Shown one piece after another: positions 7,616 through 16,934 of a stretch of DNA of 64,000 nt (positions are counted from its first letter, which is position 1; each line of letters begins with the position of its first letter). Under the pieces are notes generated by a model that saw only the letters and a list, made by a program, of their open reading frames with translations, did not search any database and had not been told where the DNA came from. Origin of the DNA: Bradyrhizobium sp. 4 (GTDB lineage: Bacteria > Pseudomonadota > Alphaproteobacteria > Rhizobiales > Xanthobacteraceae); NCBI RefSeq assembly GCF_023100905.1, contig NZ_CP064686.1:7156001-7220000 (forward strand), in the 5' to 3' direction. The position numbers and the translations under genes are program-made.

Positions 7616-8791
7616 TCACTCGCCCGGCACGAGCTGCCCGAGCGGTGACTGGGCCGGCCGCCGCAGCTTGCGGCGCGACAGATAAAGCAAAATGCCGGTG
7701 ACCACGAACAGCGGCATCAGCGCGGCCGCGATCATAAACGCAAGTTTGCCGGGCCAACCCAGAATCGCACCGCGGTGGATGTCGAGCACATTCGCAATGA
7801 TCTTCTCACCGAACACCTTGTCGGCGTAGCGTTCCGCAGAAACGAATTGGCCGGTAACGGCATCGACGCGGAATTCGTCGCGGGTGGTGTCGAGGGTCGA
7901 GTCTTTCCCCCAGGAGCGGATCCGGATCACCGTGCCCGGACCGGCGGGCAACGTCAGCAACGCCTTGGAGAAGCGGCTGCCCTCTTCGTGCAGGAAGGCG
8001 CCCCACGCGCGATCAAAGCCGATCGGCTGTGCCGTCTCGCTGGCGCCTGCAGGCATCTTCGGCTGCATCTTCGCCGAGGCGGCCTGCGGGCGCGACAGCA
8101 ACCAGACGGCACCGTCCTTGTACCAGTCGAACGAGTACCACAGCCCGGTCAGCGTCATCACCAGATAGACCGGCAGGACCCAAGTGCCGATCACCGCGTG
8201 CAGCGAGCGATGGAGGCCGCGTCCGCTGAGGCCGAGATTGGGCTTCAGCCACATCTTCGCGCTGCCTGCACGCCGCGGCCAGCGCAGCACGAGGCCCGAG
8301 ATGAGCATCACGATCAAGCCGAGCGCGGCCACGCCCGTGATCTGACGCCCCCAGCCCTTGGCGTCGCCGGGAATCAACAGCCAGCGATGCAGCTTGCGCA
8401 CGGTCGCGAAAAACGCTTCGCCGCGAGGTGCGCCCAACACGCGCGCGTCATAGGGATCGACATAGAGCGAGGACGGCCGCGCGCCTCGTTCGTCGCGGGC
8501 GAAGCGCACATGCACCGCGGCGGACGGATCACTTGCTAGCGTCACGGCGGAGACCTTGCCGACATCCTGCGCCGCAGACAGGCGCGCAACCAGTTCGTCC
8601 GGCATCAGCGCCGGTGACTGGCGCGGCGCGACCTGCATGATGCCGGCGTTGAGATGATCGACGATCTCATCCTCAAAACTCATGATCGCGCCGCTCAACG
8701 CGATCACAGCAAGCAGCAGCGCGAGCACGAGGCCGGCGATGGAATGGACCTGGTGGAGGGCGGCCTTGATCGCGCGCCAGCACTCACGCAT
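7616..8791 (-). CDS. PepSY-associated transmembrane protein, probable siderophore-linked reductase
   Basis: Inner-membrane protein (391 aa) of the PepSY_TM family. The first helix (VLALLLAVIALSGAIMSFED) precedes a PepSY-like periplasmic region. Further helices are ITGVAALGLIVMLISGLVL, WVLPVYLVMTLTGLWYSF and LAFMIAAALMPLFVVTGILLYL. Helix-associated His residues (HRWLL, HRSLHAVIG, DIHRGA) fit haem binding. Such proteins commonly sit beside TonB siderophore receptors and are thought to reduce ferric siderophores once in the periplasm. Here it lies 63 bp after the receptor gene on the same strand, so co-transcription is likely. The C-terminus is Arg-rich and short. Confidence 0.82.
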   Translation of the reverse strand: MRECWRAIKAALHQVHSIAGLVLALLLAVIALSGAIMSFEDEIVDHLNAGIMQVAPRQSPALMPDELVARLSAAQDVGKVSAVTLASDPSAAVHVRFARDERGARPSSLYVDPYDARVLGAPRGEAFFATVRKLHRWLLIPGDAKGWGRQITGVAALGLIVMLISGLVLRWPRRAGSAKMWLKPNLGLSGRGLHRSLHAVIGTWVLPVYLVMTLTGLWYSFDWYKDGAVWLLSRPQAASAKMQPKMPAGASETAQPIGFDRAWGAFLHEEGSRFSKALLTLPAGPGTVIRIRSWGKDSTLDTTRDEFRVDAVTGQFVSAERYADKVFGEKIIANVLDIHRGAILGWPGKLAFMIAAALMPLFVVTGILLYLSRRKLRRPAQSPLGQLVPGE

Positions 8792-8854
8792 CGGCGCCGG
8801 TCCTTCTGATCTGCACGACCGGGAAATCGGCTTCCTCGCGCCACACTGTCATCG

Positions 8855-11182
8855 CTAGAACTTCACCGTCGTCGACAGAGATACCCGGCGCGCGTCGCCG
8901 ATCGCGACGTTTAAGGCGTTCCCGGTGGTGGACGTATAATAGACCTTGTCGAACAGGTTCTTGACGTTGAACTGATAGGTCACCGGCAGATTGTCGACTT
9001 TGGTGTCGTAGGTCGCAAAGATGTCCGCGACGGTATAGGCCGGCATGAAGAACGTGTTGGCGGCGTCGCCCGGTCGGTCACCGACGTAGTGCGCGCCACC
9101 GCCAAGCCGCAGACGTCCGGGCAGCGCATCGCCGAAATCGTAGACGAGATAGAGCGAAGCCGTGTTCATGGCGGCGTTCAGGAGCTTGGCGTTACCGACA
9201 GCGGGATCATTGATCAGCCGGGCATCGGTATACCCATAACTTCCGATCAGGCTCCATTGATCGGCTAGTTTGCCGGTCACGTCCAATTCGACGCCGCGCG
9301 ACCTGGCCGCGCCGGAGGCACGCGCCGCCGACTTGCCTCCGCCGATGTCATCCAGCACCAGCACATTCTTCTTCTGGATGTCGTAGACGGCCAGGGTGCC
9401 CGACAGCCGCTTGTTGACATCGAACTTCAGACCGGTCTCCCATTGCGTTCCTTCTTCAGGCGCGATGGTGGAGTCGACGACAAAGCCGGTGGTGAACGCC
9501 GCGATGACCGATGTCGGCTTCAGCGACTGCGTATAGCTCACGTAATAGGAGAGCTGATCGTTCAGCTTGAAGATGACGCCGCCTAGCGGCAGCACCTTGT
9601 CACCCGCCAAATTGGTGTTTGTGATGAAGTTGGGCCGGCCTTTTCCCGCGAACTGCTCGTATTCCATCCAGCGCACGCCTCCGACCACGGACAGCCAGTT
9701 GGTCAGATGGAAGGTGTCCTGGGCGAAGAAACCGCGGGTGCCGAGCTTGTCCGTCTGCTCGCTGTCCACTGGCGAAACGGTCGTGCCCGGCACGACCAGC
9801 CCGTAGATCGGGTTGTAGAAATTGAAGCTCGCCGTCGCCTGCCGAATCAAATCGTGGCGGTCGATCGTGCGATAGAGCGCCTCGCCTCCGAACAAGATCT
9901 CGTTTCGGAAGCCGCCGACCCAGACGTCACCCTGCAAATAGGAGGTGCCGTAGCTGGCGTTGCTCAGCGAGTTACGCGTGCCGTCGTTGCTGCGGGTCTC
10001 GACGCCAGTCGTCGCGTTGACGCCGGTGATGCGAAGTTGGTTGGCACTGAACGTCTCGGTGTTGTAGCTGTAGGCTGCGGTGACCTTCCAATTGTCGTCG
10101 AGCTTCTGCTCGACCGAGGCCTGCACCAGGTCGGAGATGCCCCACATGTTGTTGAAGGGCTCGTCGAGCCGGCGCGTCTTCGGGATCGCCAGCGGAGCGC
10201 CCTTGACGAAGGCAGTGCCGCGGTCGAATGGGTAGATGAATTCGCGGTGCTCATAGGTGAGCTGGACCGTCGTGGTGTCGCCGTACCAGGCCAGCGACGG
10301 GTTCACCAGCATTTCCCTGTGGCGGCCGAAATTGCGCCAATAGTCCTCGCTGACGCCGTAACCGACGAACCGATAGGCAAGGCCTTGGTCGCCGATCGGA
10401 CCGGTGATGTCGAGCGTGCCGTCGGCGCCGTTGCGATTGTTCGCGAATGTCGAGCCGAGCAGCGTGACCGAACCGTGCTGGTAGAGCTCCGGACGCTTGC
10501 TGATGGTGTTGACGATGCCGCCGGGATCCATGATGCCGTAGAGCAGCGAAGCCGGCCCCTTCAGCACCTCAACGCTTTCGACCGCGGCGTTCAGGCTGCG
10601 CCCCTGCACCAGCGGCATGCCGTTGCGCATGATCGAGCCGTCGCGGTTGTCGCCGAAGCCACGGCGGATCACGGCATCCTGGGTGCCGGCGAGCGTGTTG
10701 GTCTGGGTGATCCCGCTGATGTTGACCAGCGCGTCGTCGATATTGCGTGGCAGTTGGTCCTTCAACACCTGCGCGGGCACGACGTTAACGGATTGCGAGG
10801 TGTCGAGCGGAGAGGCCCCGCTGCGCAGCGTCGTCGCGCTCGGCATCGCGCGGTAGCCGAGCTTTGCGGCTTGTTGCGCGGCGGCATCAGCCGCGGCGCG
10901 TTCCGATGGCGTCGGAGCCGCGGGGGTGGTCGCATTGCGGCTGCGCTGACGTGCGGCCGCTTGCGTCCGGCGTTGAGATGTTTCCGATGCGCGCGCCGTT
11001 TTCGGCCGCGGCGCCGGCGCTTCCACCGTCACCGGCGGCAGTGCGGATTGGGCCTGCGCGGTCGCCGAGCTGGAGAAAAATTCGGCGAGCAGCACGGCCG
11101 CTCCGATGAGAAGAGCCGCGCGGCTGTCGCCGGCAGGCGTTCGGCGGCCGCTGACGCGCTGGCCGTCCAGATAGACACGCAC
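8855..11182 (-). CDS. TonB-dependent siderophore receptor
   Basis: Outer-membrane ferric-siderophore receptor of 775 aa. The N-terminal 45 residues carry a signal peptide (ALLIGAAVLLAEFFSSSATAQA), followed by a low-complexity Ala/Pro/Arg linker to about residue 110. The plug domain follows, with VNVVPAQVLKDQLPRNIDDAL, RGFGDNRDGSIMRNG and VEVLKGPASLLYGIMDPGG, all hallmarks of the FhuA/FpvA class. The rest is a 22-strand barrel ending in a terminal Phe (STTVKF), as barrel-assembly signals require. No STN signalling domain is present, so it is a transporter rather than a transducer. The PepSY gene downstream supports iron uptake. The specific siderophore is not identifiable. Confidence 0.92.
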   Translation of the reverse strand: MRVYLDGQRVSGRRTPAGDSRAALLIGAAVLLAEFFSSSATAQAQSALPPVTVEAPAPRPKTARASETSQRRTQAAARQRSRNATTPAAPTPSERAAADAAAQQAAKLGYRAMPSATTLRSGASPLDTSQSVNVVPAQVLKDQLPRNIDDALVNISGITQTNTLAGTQDAVIRRGFGDNRDGSIMRNGMPLVQGRSLNAAVESVEVLKGPASLLYGIMDPGGIVNTISKRPELYQHGSVTLLGSTFANNRNGADGTLDITGPIGDQGLAYRFVGYGVSEDYWRNFGRHREMLVNPSLAWYGDTTTVQLTYEHREFIYPFDRGTAFVKGAPLAIPKTRRLDEPFNNMWGISDLVQASVEQKLDDNWKVTAAYSYNTETFSANQLRITGVNATTGVETRSNDGTRNSLSNASYGTSYLQGDVWVGGFRNEILFGGEALYRTIDRHDLIRQATASFNFYNPIYGLVVPGTTVSPVDSEQTDKLGTRGFFAQDTFHLTNWLSVVGGVRWMEYEQFAGKGRPNFITNTNLAGDKVLPLGGVIFKLNDQLSYYVSYTQSLKPTSVIAAFTTGFVVDSTIAPEEGTQWETGLKFDVNKRLSGTLAVYDIQKKNVLVLDDIGGGKSAARASGAARSRGVELDVTGKLADQWSLIGSYGYTDARLINDPAVGNAKLLNAAMNTASLYLVYDFGDALPGRLRLGGGAHYVGDRPGDAANTFFMPAYTVADIFATYDTKVDNLPVTYQFNVKNLFDKVYYTSTTGNALNVAIGDARRVSLSTTVKF

Positions 11183-11388
11183 TTTCGATTCACTTCCAGG
11201 TCAGACGCAGAAGCTGGCGCGTCTAACAGCCGCTGTGCGTGAAGAGAACCGCAAGCGGACTTGAATCGCTCTAGTGTTGAATGGTTCTAGGCTCTAGTCG
11301 CGGTATTCGGCAATCCTCGATTGATTGCGCAGCGGTCGCGACACGCAGCGCGCGAATTCGCGGCAACTTGTCACGGTTTTGCGCGTTC

Positions 11389-12273
11389 TCACGCGATAGC
11401 GGGAGCCGTCAGCTCGTCGAGCTTCCGCTTGAGCGCGGTGCCGTCGGACAACGCCCGGAGCGGCGGCCGCACGCGCAGCCAGCTCGCATCGCCCGTCTGT
11501 GCCGCGAGGATGGCTTTCAACGTCGTGAGGAAGGATGGTGATTTCACCACGATGTCCACGGCAGCCTGCATGCGTGCTTCGACATCCTTGCCGTCGATCA
11601 TCGCCTTGACCAGCTCCGGCGCGATGTTGGCCATGCCGCAGATGGTGCCGGCACCGCCGGCGGCGATCGCGCGGGCGATGTCAACTTCGTTGCCGACGGT
11701 GATGGCGAGCTCGGGAGCGGCGGCACGGAACGCCTGGAACTGCTTGAAGTCGCCGCTGGAGTCTTTCAGGCCCGCAACGACCTTGCCGTAGCGCTTGCGC
11801 AAATTCGCGGCGACGCCGGTCGGGATCGCGACACCCGAGATCTGCGGGATATGATAGAGGTAGGCGCGCAGGCGATCGTCGGCGACGCGGTCGAGGATCG
11901 CCGCAAACGCATCCTCGATACCCTCAGGGGTGACGCTGCGGTCGAAGTAAGGCGGCAGATACAGCACGTGACGCAGGCCGAGACCGAGCACGGCGCGCGT
12001 CAGAGCGATGCTGTCGCTGATCGCGGGGAAGCCCCCGCCGATTCCAATGCGGTCCGGCGCGACGCCGGCCTTGAGCACGGCTTCGATGGTCGCGACCCGT
12101 TCGGCGACATTGAACGAGGTGCCCTCGCCGGTGGTGCCGAACAGCACGACACCGTCGACGCCCTTGGCGAAGAGTTGCTTGGCGTGGGCGGCGAGCTTTG
12201 CGGAGTCCACGCTGCCGTCCGTCGCCAGCGGCGTCGCCGACGCCACCCAGAACCCGCGAATTGCCTCGGTCAT
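11389..12273 (-). CDS. Dihydrodipicolinate synthase (DapA) family lyase/aldolase
   Basis: TIM-barrel class I aldolase of the DapA/N-acetylneuraminate lyase superfamily, 294 aa. The Schiff-base Lys is in VAGLKDSSGD, the catalytic Tyr in YLYHIP and the substrate-binding Thr pair in FGTTGEG. True DapA for lysine usually sits with other housekeeping genes. Here the gene is divergent from an FAD-linked hydroxyacid dehydrogenase and its GntR regulator, so a catabolic keto-acid aldolase or dehydratase is more likely. The start is the ATG at 12273; an adjacent GTG at 12276 is possible. A 17-bp inverted repeat (12307-12323) in the divergent region is a candidate shared operator. Confidence 0.85.
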   Translation of the reverse strand: MTEAIRGFWVASATPLATDGSVDSAKLAAHAKQLFAKGVDGVVLFGTTGEGTSFNVAERVATIEAVLKAGVAPDRIGIGGGFPAISDSIALTRAVLGLGLRHVLYLPPYFDRSVTPEGIEDAFAAILDRVADDRLRAYLYHIPQISGVAIPTGVAANLRKRYGKVVAGLKDSSGDFKQFQAFRAAAPELAITVGNEVDIARAIAAGGAGTICGMANIAPELVKAMIDGKDVEARMQAAVDIVVKSPSFLTTLKAILAAQTGDASWLRVRPPLRALSDGTALKRKLDELTAPAIA

Positions 12274-12306
12274 CACACCAGCCTTGTTTTTGCTTTACTT
12301 TCTGCC

Positions 12307-12323
12307 TTGTACCTTACATACAA
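12307..12323. promoter_or_regulatory. GntR-type operator between the divergent lyase and oxidase genes
   Basis: TTGTA-N7-TACAA forms an inverted repeat within the 118-bp divergent promoter region. FCD-type GntR proteins bind sites of the form TTGTATACAA or TnGTnnnACnA. The gene for such a regulator lies just downstream at 13813. The pairing is inferred from position and motif form. Confidence 0.5.
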
Positions 12324-12391
12324 CAAACACGCAAACCCTTTCCGCCGTCATGGCGGACATAACACGCAGCCAGATTCCGAGGAGGTCTCGC

Positions 12392-13804
12392 ATGAACATG
12401 GTGACCCCCATCGAGCGGCCCGACCAACTGTTCGGCGCCCTGCGCGACAGGCTCGGCGCGGCTGCTGTGCTTGTCGGCACCGACGTGCCCGCGCGCAATT
12501 GCAACGACTGGAGCGCGAGCCTGCCGCAAACGCCGCTGGCGGTGATCCGCCCGGTCGACGCCCAAGGCGTGGCGGATGCGATCGCGACTTGCCGGCAGGC
12601 ACATCTGCCGTTCGTGCCGCAGGGCGGATTGACCGGGCTGTGCCGCGGCGCATCTCCTGAAGCAGGCTGGGTCGCGATCTCGCTGGAGCGCATGAGCGGC
12701 ATCGAGGAGATCGATCACGCCTCGATGACGATGACGGTGAAAGCAGGTACGCCGCTTCAGACGATCCAGATGGCGGCTGACGAAGCCGGGTTCTTCTTTC
12801 CGCTCGATCTCGGCTCGCGCGGCTCCTGCGCGATCGGCGGCAACCTCTCGACCAATGCCGGCGGCAACCGCGTGATCCGCTACGGCATGACGCGCGAGTT
12901 GGTGCTCGGGCTCGAAGTCGTGCTGCCCGACGGCACCATCATCACCAGTCTCAACAAGCTGATGAAGAACAATGCCGGCTATGATCTGAAGCATCTCTTC
13001 ATCGGCTCGGAGGGCACGCTCGGCATCATCACCCGCGTGGTGCTGCGGCTGTTTCCAAAACCGCGCTCGACCATGGCCGCGCTCTGCGCGCTCGAGGACT
13101 ATGCCGCGGTGATCGCGCTGCTCGGCGCCGCGCGAAGCGGGCTCGGCCCGCTGCTGTCGGCATTCGAGGTGATGTGGCCGGACTATTGGGACGTGATCAC
13201 GAATCGCGCCGGCGTCAAGCCGCCGGTCGCGGCAGGCCACGGCCTCTACGTGCTGGTCGAAGCGCAGGGCACCGACGAGAGCCTCGACGCGCCGCGCTTC
13301 CAAAGCTGGCTCGAAGAGCTGATGGAGCGCGGGTTGCTCGCCGACGCTGCCGTGGCGCAATCGCTGACGCAGACGCAAAGCTTCTGGCGCGTGCGCGACA
13401 TCTGTGCCGAGTTCGGCCAGGTGCTGGGGCCGCACATCTCCTACGACATCGGCCTTGCCGTGGCGCGGATGGACGAGTTCGTCACGCGCTGCAAGGCGGC
13501 GCTCGCAAAGGGCATCGAGGGATGCGAGAGCGTCTATTACGGCCATATCGGCGACGGCAATCTGCATCTCGTCTCCTGGGTGACTGGCCTTGCCGTCGAG
13601 CAGCAGCCGAAGGAAGCGATGGACGCGATCATCTACGGTCTCGTGCGTGAGATGGGCGGCAGCGTCTCCGCCGAGCACGGCATCGGCACGCTGAAGAAGA
13701 AGTGGCTGGGTCATGCCCGCAGTGAGGTCGAGATCGCGCTGATGCGGACGCTGAAGGCCGCGCTCGATCCCGATCATCTGCTCAACCCAGGCAAGGTGAT
13801 CTGA
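12392..13804 (+). CDS. FAD-binding oxidase, D-lactate/glycolate/2-hydroxyglutarate dehydrogenase type
   Basis: Flavoprotein of the GlcD/DLD family, 470 aa, oxidising a D-2-hydroxyacid to the 2-keto acid. The PCMH FAD-binding domain (about 1-215) shows VPQGGLTGLCRG and GGNLSTNAGGN. The C-terminal FAD-oxidase cap domain has the YYGHIGDGNLHL metal/substrate motif and EHGIGTLKKKW. The start is the ATG at 12392, nine bases after GAGGAGG, a strong ribosome binding site; longer in-frame readings overlap the divergent gene. It is followed after 8 bp by a GntR regulator, so the two form an operon. Together with the DapA-like enzyme it suggests catabolism of a sugar acid or hydroxyacid, but the substrate is unknown. 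Confidence 0.88.
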   Translation: MNMVTPIERPDQLFGALRDRLGAAAVLVGTDVPARNCNDWSASLPQTPLAVIRPVDAQGVADAIATCRQAHLPFVPQGGLTGLCRGASPEAGWVAISLERMSGIEEIDHASMTMTVKAGTPLQTIQMAADEAGFFFPLDLGSRGSCAIGGNLSTNAGGNRVIRYGMTRELVLGLEVVLPDGTIITSLNKLMKNNAGYDLKHLFIGSEGTLGIITRVVLRLFPKPRSTMAALCALEDYAAVIALLGAARSGLGPLLSAFEVMWPDYWDVITNRAGVKPPVAAGHGLYVLVEAQGTDESLDAPRFQSWLEELMERGLLADAAVAQSLTQTQSFWRVRDICAEFGQVLGPHISYDIGLAVARMDEFVTRCKAALAKGIEGCESVYYGHIGDGNLHLVSWVTGLAVEQQPKEAMDAIIYGLVREMGGSVSAEHGIGTLKKKWLGHARSEVEIALMRTLKAALDPDHLLNPGKVI

Positions 13805-13812
13805 GAGAGCCG

Positions 13813-14478
13813 ATGCGACCGCTGAAGCTCGATGCACCGAAATCGCTGTCGCAACGGGTCGTGCAGCGGCTGCGCCAGGCCATCATCGACGGCGAGTTCG
13901 CGCTGGGTGCAGCCATCTCGGAGGAGATGGTGGCAAACTCCTTCGGCGTCAGCCGCACCCCGGTGCGCGAGGCGATGGGTCAGTTGCAGGCGCAGGGCCT
14001 CGTGGTGATCCGCCCGCAGGTCGGCAGTTTTGTCTTTACGCCAAGCGCCGAAGACATCACAGCGCTCTGCACGTTCCGAATCGCGCTGGAGCCCAAGGCC
14101 GCCGAGCTCGCCTTCCATCATGATCGCGCCGGTGCGATCGCGACGATGAGCGAGGCGATCGCGGCGATGGAGCCGGCGATTGCGGCCAGGGACAATATCG
14201 CCTACGGGCGCGCCGATGCCGCCTTTCACGAGGCGCTGTTCGCCCATTGCGGCAACCGCTATCTCGCCGAATCCTATCAGCTCGCATCCAGCCGCGTCGC
14301 AGCACTGCGCACCAATTTGACTTCGCCGATCGACGTGCGCACACGCACGTCCTTCGACGAGCATCGCAAGCTGCTCGATCTGTTCGCCCGCGGCGAGTTC
14401 GCCGCCTTCGCGACGCTGATGACCACGCACGTCACCAATTCGGGCGTGGTCTACGCAAAAGCGCTGCAGGTGGATTGA
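13813..14478 (+). CDS. GntR-family regulator, FCD (FadR) subfamily
   Basis: Repressor of 221 aa. The N-terminal winged helix (SLSQRVVQRLRQAIIDGEF, then EEMVANSFGVSRTPVREAM) is followed by an all-helical FCD ligand domain. In that domain the metal-binding Asp/His pattern appears in YGRADAAFHEALF, EHRKLLDLF and TTHVTNS. Regulators of this class bind organic acids with the help of a metal. It sits 8 bp after the hydroxyacid oxidase and is probably its local regulator through the site at 12307-12323. Confidence 0.9.
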   Translation: MRPLKLDAPKSLSQRVVQRLRQAIIDGEFALGAAISEEMVANSFGVSRTPVREAMGQLQAQGLVVIRPQVGSFVFTPSAEDITALCTFRIALEPKAAELAFHHDRAGAIATMSEAIAAMEPAIAARDNIAYGRADAAFHEALFAHCGNRYLAESYQLASSRVAALRTNLTSPIDVRTRTSFDEHRKLLDLFARGEFAAFATLMTTHVTNSGVVYAKALQVD

Positions 14479-14484
14479 GCGCTG

Positions 14485-14649
14485 CTACCGCGCATTTTTC
14501 GTGCCGGGCCTGTCCAGAAAATCCAGCGCGGTGTTGATCTGTTCGAGCTGGTGTTCGATTTTGTCGCGGTCCTCGACCGTGGGCGCCTTCTCGAGCTGCT
14601 CAACCAGCTTCTGCTTTCGAAGCAGCAAGTTCTCTATGACTGTACTCAC
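14485..14649 (-). CDS. Small coiled-coil hypothetical protein (54 aa)
   Basis: Conserved-looking short protein with the sequence pattern VIENLLLRKQKLVEQ, LEKAPTVEDRDKIEHQ, LEQINTALDFLDRPG. The regular Leu/Ile spacing and charged residues suggest two amphipathic helices or a short coiled coil. The start is taken at the GTG at 14649, preceded by GGGGGAG; an in-frame extension to 14790 is Arg/Ala-rich and looks non-coding. It is convergent with the GntR gene, 6 bp apart. Function unknown. Confidence 0.65.
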   Translation of the reverse strand: MSTVIENLLLRKQKLVEQLEKAPTVEDRDKIEHQLEQINTALDFLDRPGTKNAR

Positions 14650-14912
14650 GGCTCCCCCATCCGCCAGAGGCGAACATCGAGGCGATACTAAACCCCGGGC
14701 GCGAGCGCGCGCCAGCCGGGCCGGCGCAAACCCTGCATCAGAATGTTCGCGAGGGCAGTTGGTTCCTGCGCATGACCCGAGAAGGTGCACACCTGATGGC
14801 GGCGCTCGCGAACGGTTAACGGGTTCGCACGCCCGGGCTGCCGGCCAGGAACCGCATCTTTCACGCGCCTGTCGGTTGTATTCGCCGTCTCGGAGTCCTA
14901 TGCGTAGGCGCC

Positions 14913-16934
14913 ATGGACATCCAGATCATCGCCGCCGAAAAGCCCCTGATGGCGCAGGCACGCCCGCACGAGCCGGCGCCATTCCTCCCGATGAGCCGCG
15001 CCGAGATGGATGCGCTCGGCTGGGACGCCTGCGACATCGTGCTGGTGACGGGCGATGCCTATGTCGACCATCCCAGCTTCGGCATGGCCATCATCGGCCG
15101 CCTGCTGGAGGCGCAGGGTTTTCGCGTCGGCATCATCTCGCAGCCGGACTGGCATTCGGCCGAGCCGTTCAAGGCATTGGGCAAGCCAAAAGTCTTCTTC
15201 GGCGTCACCGGCGGCAACATGGATTCGATGGTGAACCGCTACACCGCGGACCGCCGCTTGCGCCATGACGATGCCTATACTGCGGGCGGCGAAGGCGGCA
15301 AGCGGCCGGACCGCTGCACCGTGGTCTACGCGCAGCGTTGCCGCGAGGCGTTCAAGGGTGTCCCGGTCGTGCTCGGCGGCATCGAGGCCTCGCTGCGCCG
15401 GATCGCGCATTACGATTACTGGTCCGACAAGGTGCGCCGTTCGGTGCTGGCCGACGCCAAGGCGGACCTGCTGCTCTACGGCAATGCCGAGCGCGCCGTC
15501 GTCGAAGTGGCCAACCGTCTTGCCGCCGGCCAGGCGCCGCGCGAGCTCGACGACATCAGGGGCGTCGCGCTGTTCCGCCGCGTGCCCGACGATTACACCG
15601 AGCTGCACGCCGACGATATCGACTCCGCCGACGAAGGCGCTTCGCGCACCAAAGGCTTGACCGTGATCCGTCTGCCGGCGCTGGAGCAAGTCGAGCAGGA
15701 CAAGGAGGCCTATGCCCGCGCGTCACGCGTGCTGCACCGGGAGAGCAATCCCGGCAATGCGCGGCCGCTGGTGCAGCGTCACGGCGATCGCGATCTCTGG
15801 CTCAACCCGCCGCCGATCCCGCTGACCAGCGAGGAGATGGACGCGGTCTACGATCTTCCTTACGCGCGCGCCCCGCATCCGTCCTACGGTGACGCGAAGA
15901 TCCCGGCGTGGGACATGATCAAATTCTCGGTGACGATCATGCGCGGCTGTTTCGGCGGCTGCACCTTCTGCTCAATCACCGAGCACGAGGGCCGCATCAT
16001 TCAGAACCGCTCCGAGGGCTCGATCCTGCGCGAGATCGAGAAGATCCGCGACAAGACGCCCGGCTTCACCGGCGTCATCTCGGACATCGGCGGTCCCACC
16101 GCCAACATGTACCGGATGGCGTGCAAGGACCCGAAGGTCGAGGCGGCGTGCCGGCGGCCGTCCTGCGTCTTCCCCGAGATCTGCCCGAACCTCAACACCT
16201 CGCACGACGATCTGATCCGGCTCTATCGGAAGGTGCGCGAGACCAAGGGCATCAAGAAGGTAATGGTGGCCTCCGGCGTGCGCTACGACCTCGCGGTCGA
16301 AAGCCCCGAATACATCAAGGAGCTCGTCACCCATCACGTCGGCGGCTATCTGAAGATCGCGCCGGAGCATACCGAGCGCGGGCCGCTCGACAAGATGATG
16401 AAGCCCGGCATCGGCGCCTACAACCAGTTCAAGCGCATGTTCGATGCCGCGGCCGAACAGGCCGGCAAGAAATATTATCTGATCCCGTATTTCATCGCGG
16501 CGCATCCGGGCACGACCGACGAGGACATGATGAACCTCGCGCTCTGGCTGAAGAAGAACCGCTACCGCGCGGATCAAGTGCAGACCTTCCTGCCCTCGCC
16601 GATGGCGACCGCGACGGCGATGTACCACACCGGCGTCAACCCGCTGCGCGGCGTGCGGCGCGGCGGCAGCGACAAGGTCGAGGCCATCAAGGGGCTGCGC
16701 CAGCGCCGCTTGCACAAGGCGTTCCTGCGCTACCACGACCCCGACAATTGGCCGGTGCTGCGTGAAGCCCTGAAAGAGATGGGCCGCGCCGACCTGATCG
16801 GCTCGCGCCCCGACCAGCTGGTCCCCGCGCACCAGCCGCCCGGCACCGGCAAGGCCGCCGGCACGCGGCGACCGGTTCGTCCAGACGGCAAGACCCAGCG
16901 GTTCACGACCAAGAATCTGCGGGTGATGAAGTAG
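14913..16934 (+). CDS. YgiQ family radical SAM protein
   Basis: Radical S-adenosylmethionine enzyme of the UPF0313/YgiQ family, 673 aa, the usual length. The N-terminal third is a B12-binding-like region (DIVLVTGDAYVDHPSFG, GGIEASLRRIAHYDYW). The Fe-S cluster motif C-x3-C-x2-C is in MRGCFGGCTFC near residue 345. Further family signatures are SDIGGPTANMY, GYLKIAPEHTERGPL and FLPSPMATATAMYHTG. The reaction is not established for this family. It stands alone: upstream 260 bp have no gene, and the next plus-strand gene is far away. The C-terminal tail is Arg/Pro-rich and probably disordered. Confidence 0.93.
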   Translation: MDIQIIAAEKPLMAQARPHEPAPFLPMSRAEMDALGWDACDIVLVTGDAYVDHPSFGMAIIGRLLEAQGFRVGIISQPDWHSAEPFKALGKPKVFFGVTGGNMDSMVNRYTADRRLRHDDAYTAGGEGGKRPDRCTVVYAQRCREAFKGVPVVLGGIEASLRRIAHYDYWSDKVRRSVLADAKADLLLYGNAERAVVEVANRLAAGQAPRELDDIRGVALFRRVPDDYTELHADDIDSADEGASRTKGLTVIRLPALEQVEQDKEAYARASRVLHRESNPGNARPLVQRHGDRDLWLNPPPIPLTSEEMDAVYDLPYARAPHPSYGDAKIPAWDMIKFSVTIMRGCFGGCTFCSITEHEGRIIQNRSEGSILREIEKIRDKTPGFTGVISDIGGPTANMYRMACKDPKVEAACRRPSCVFPEICPNLNTSHDDLIRLYRKVRETKGIKKVMVASGVRYDLAVESPEYIKELVTHHVGGYLKIAPEHTERGPLDKMMKPGIGAYNQFKRMFDAAAEQAGKKYYLIPYFIAAHPGTTDEDMMNLALWLKKNRYRADQVQTFLPSPMATATAMYHTGVNPLRGVRRGGSDKVEAIKGLRQRRLHKAFLRYHDPDNWPVLREALKEMGRADLIGSRPDQLVPAHQPPGTGKAAGTRRPVRPDGKTQRFTTKNLRVMK

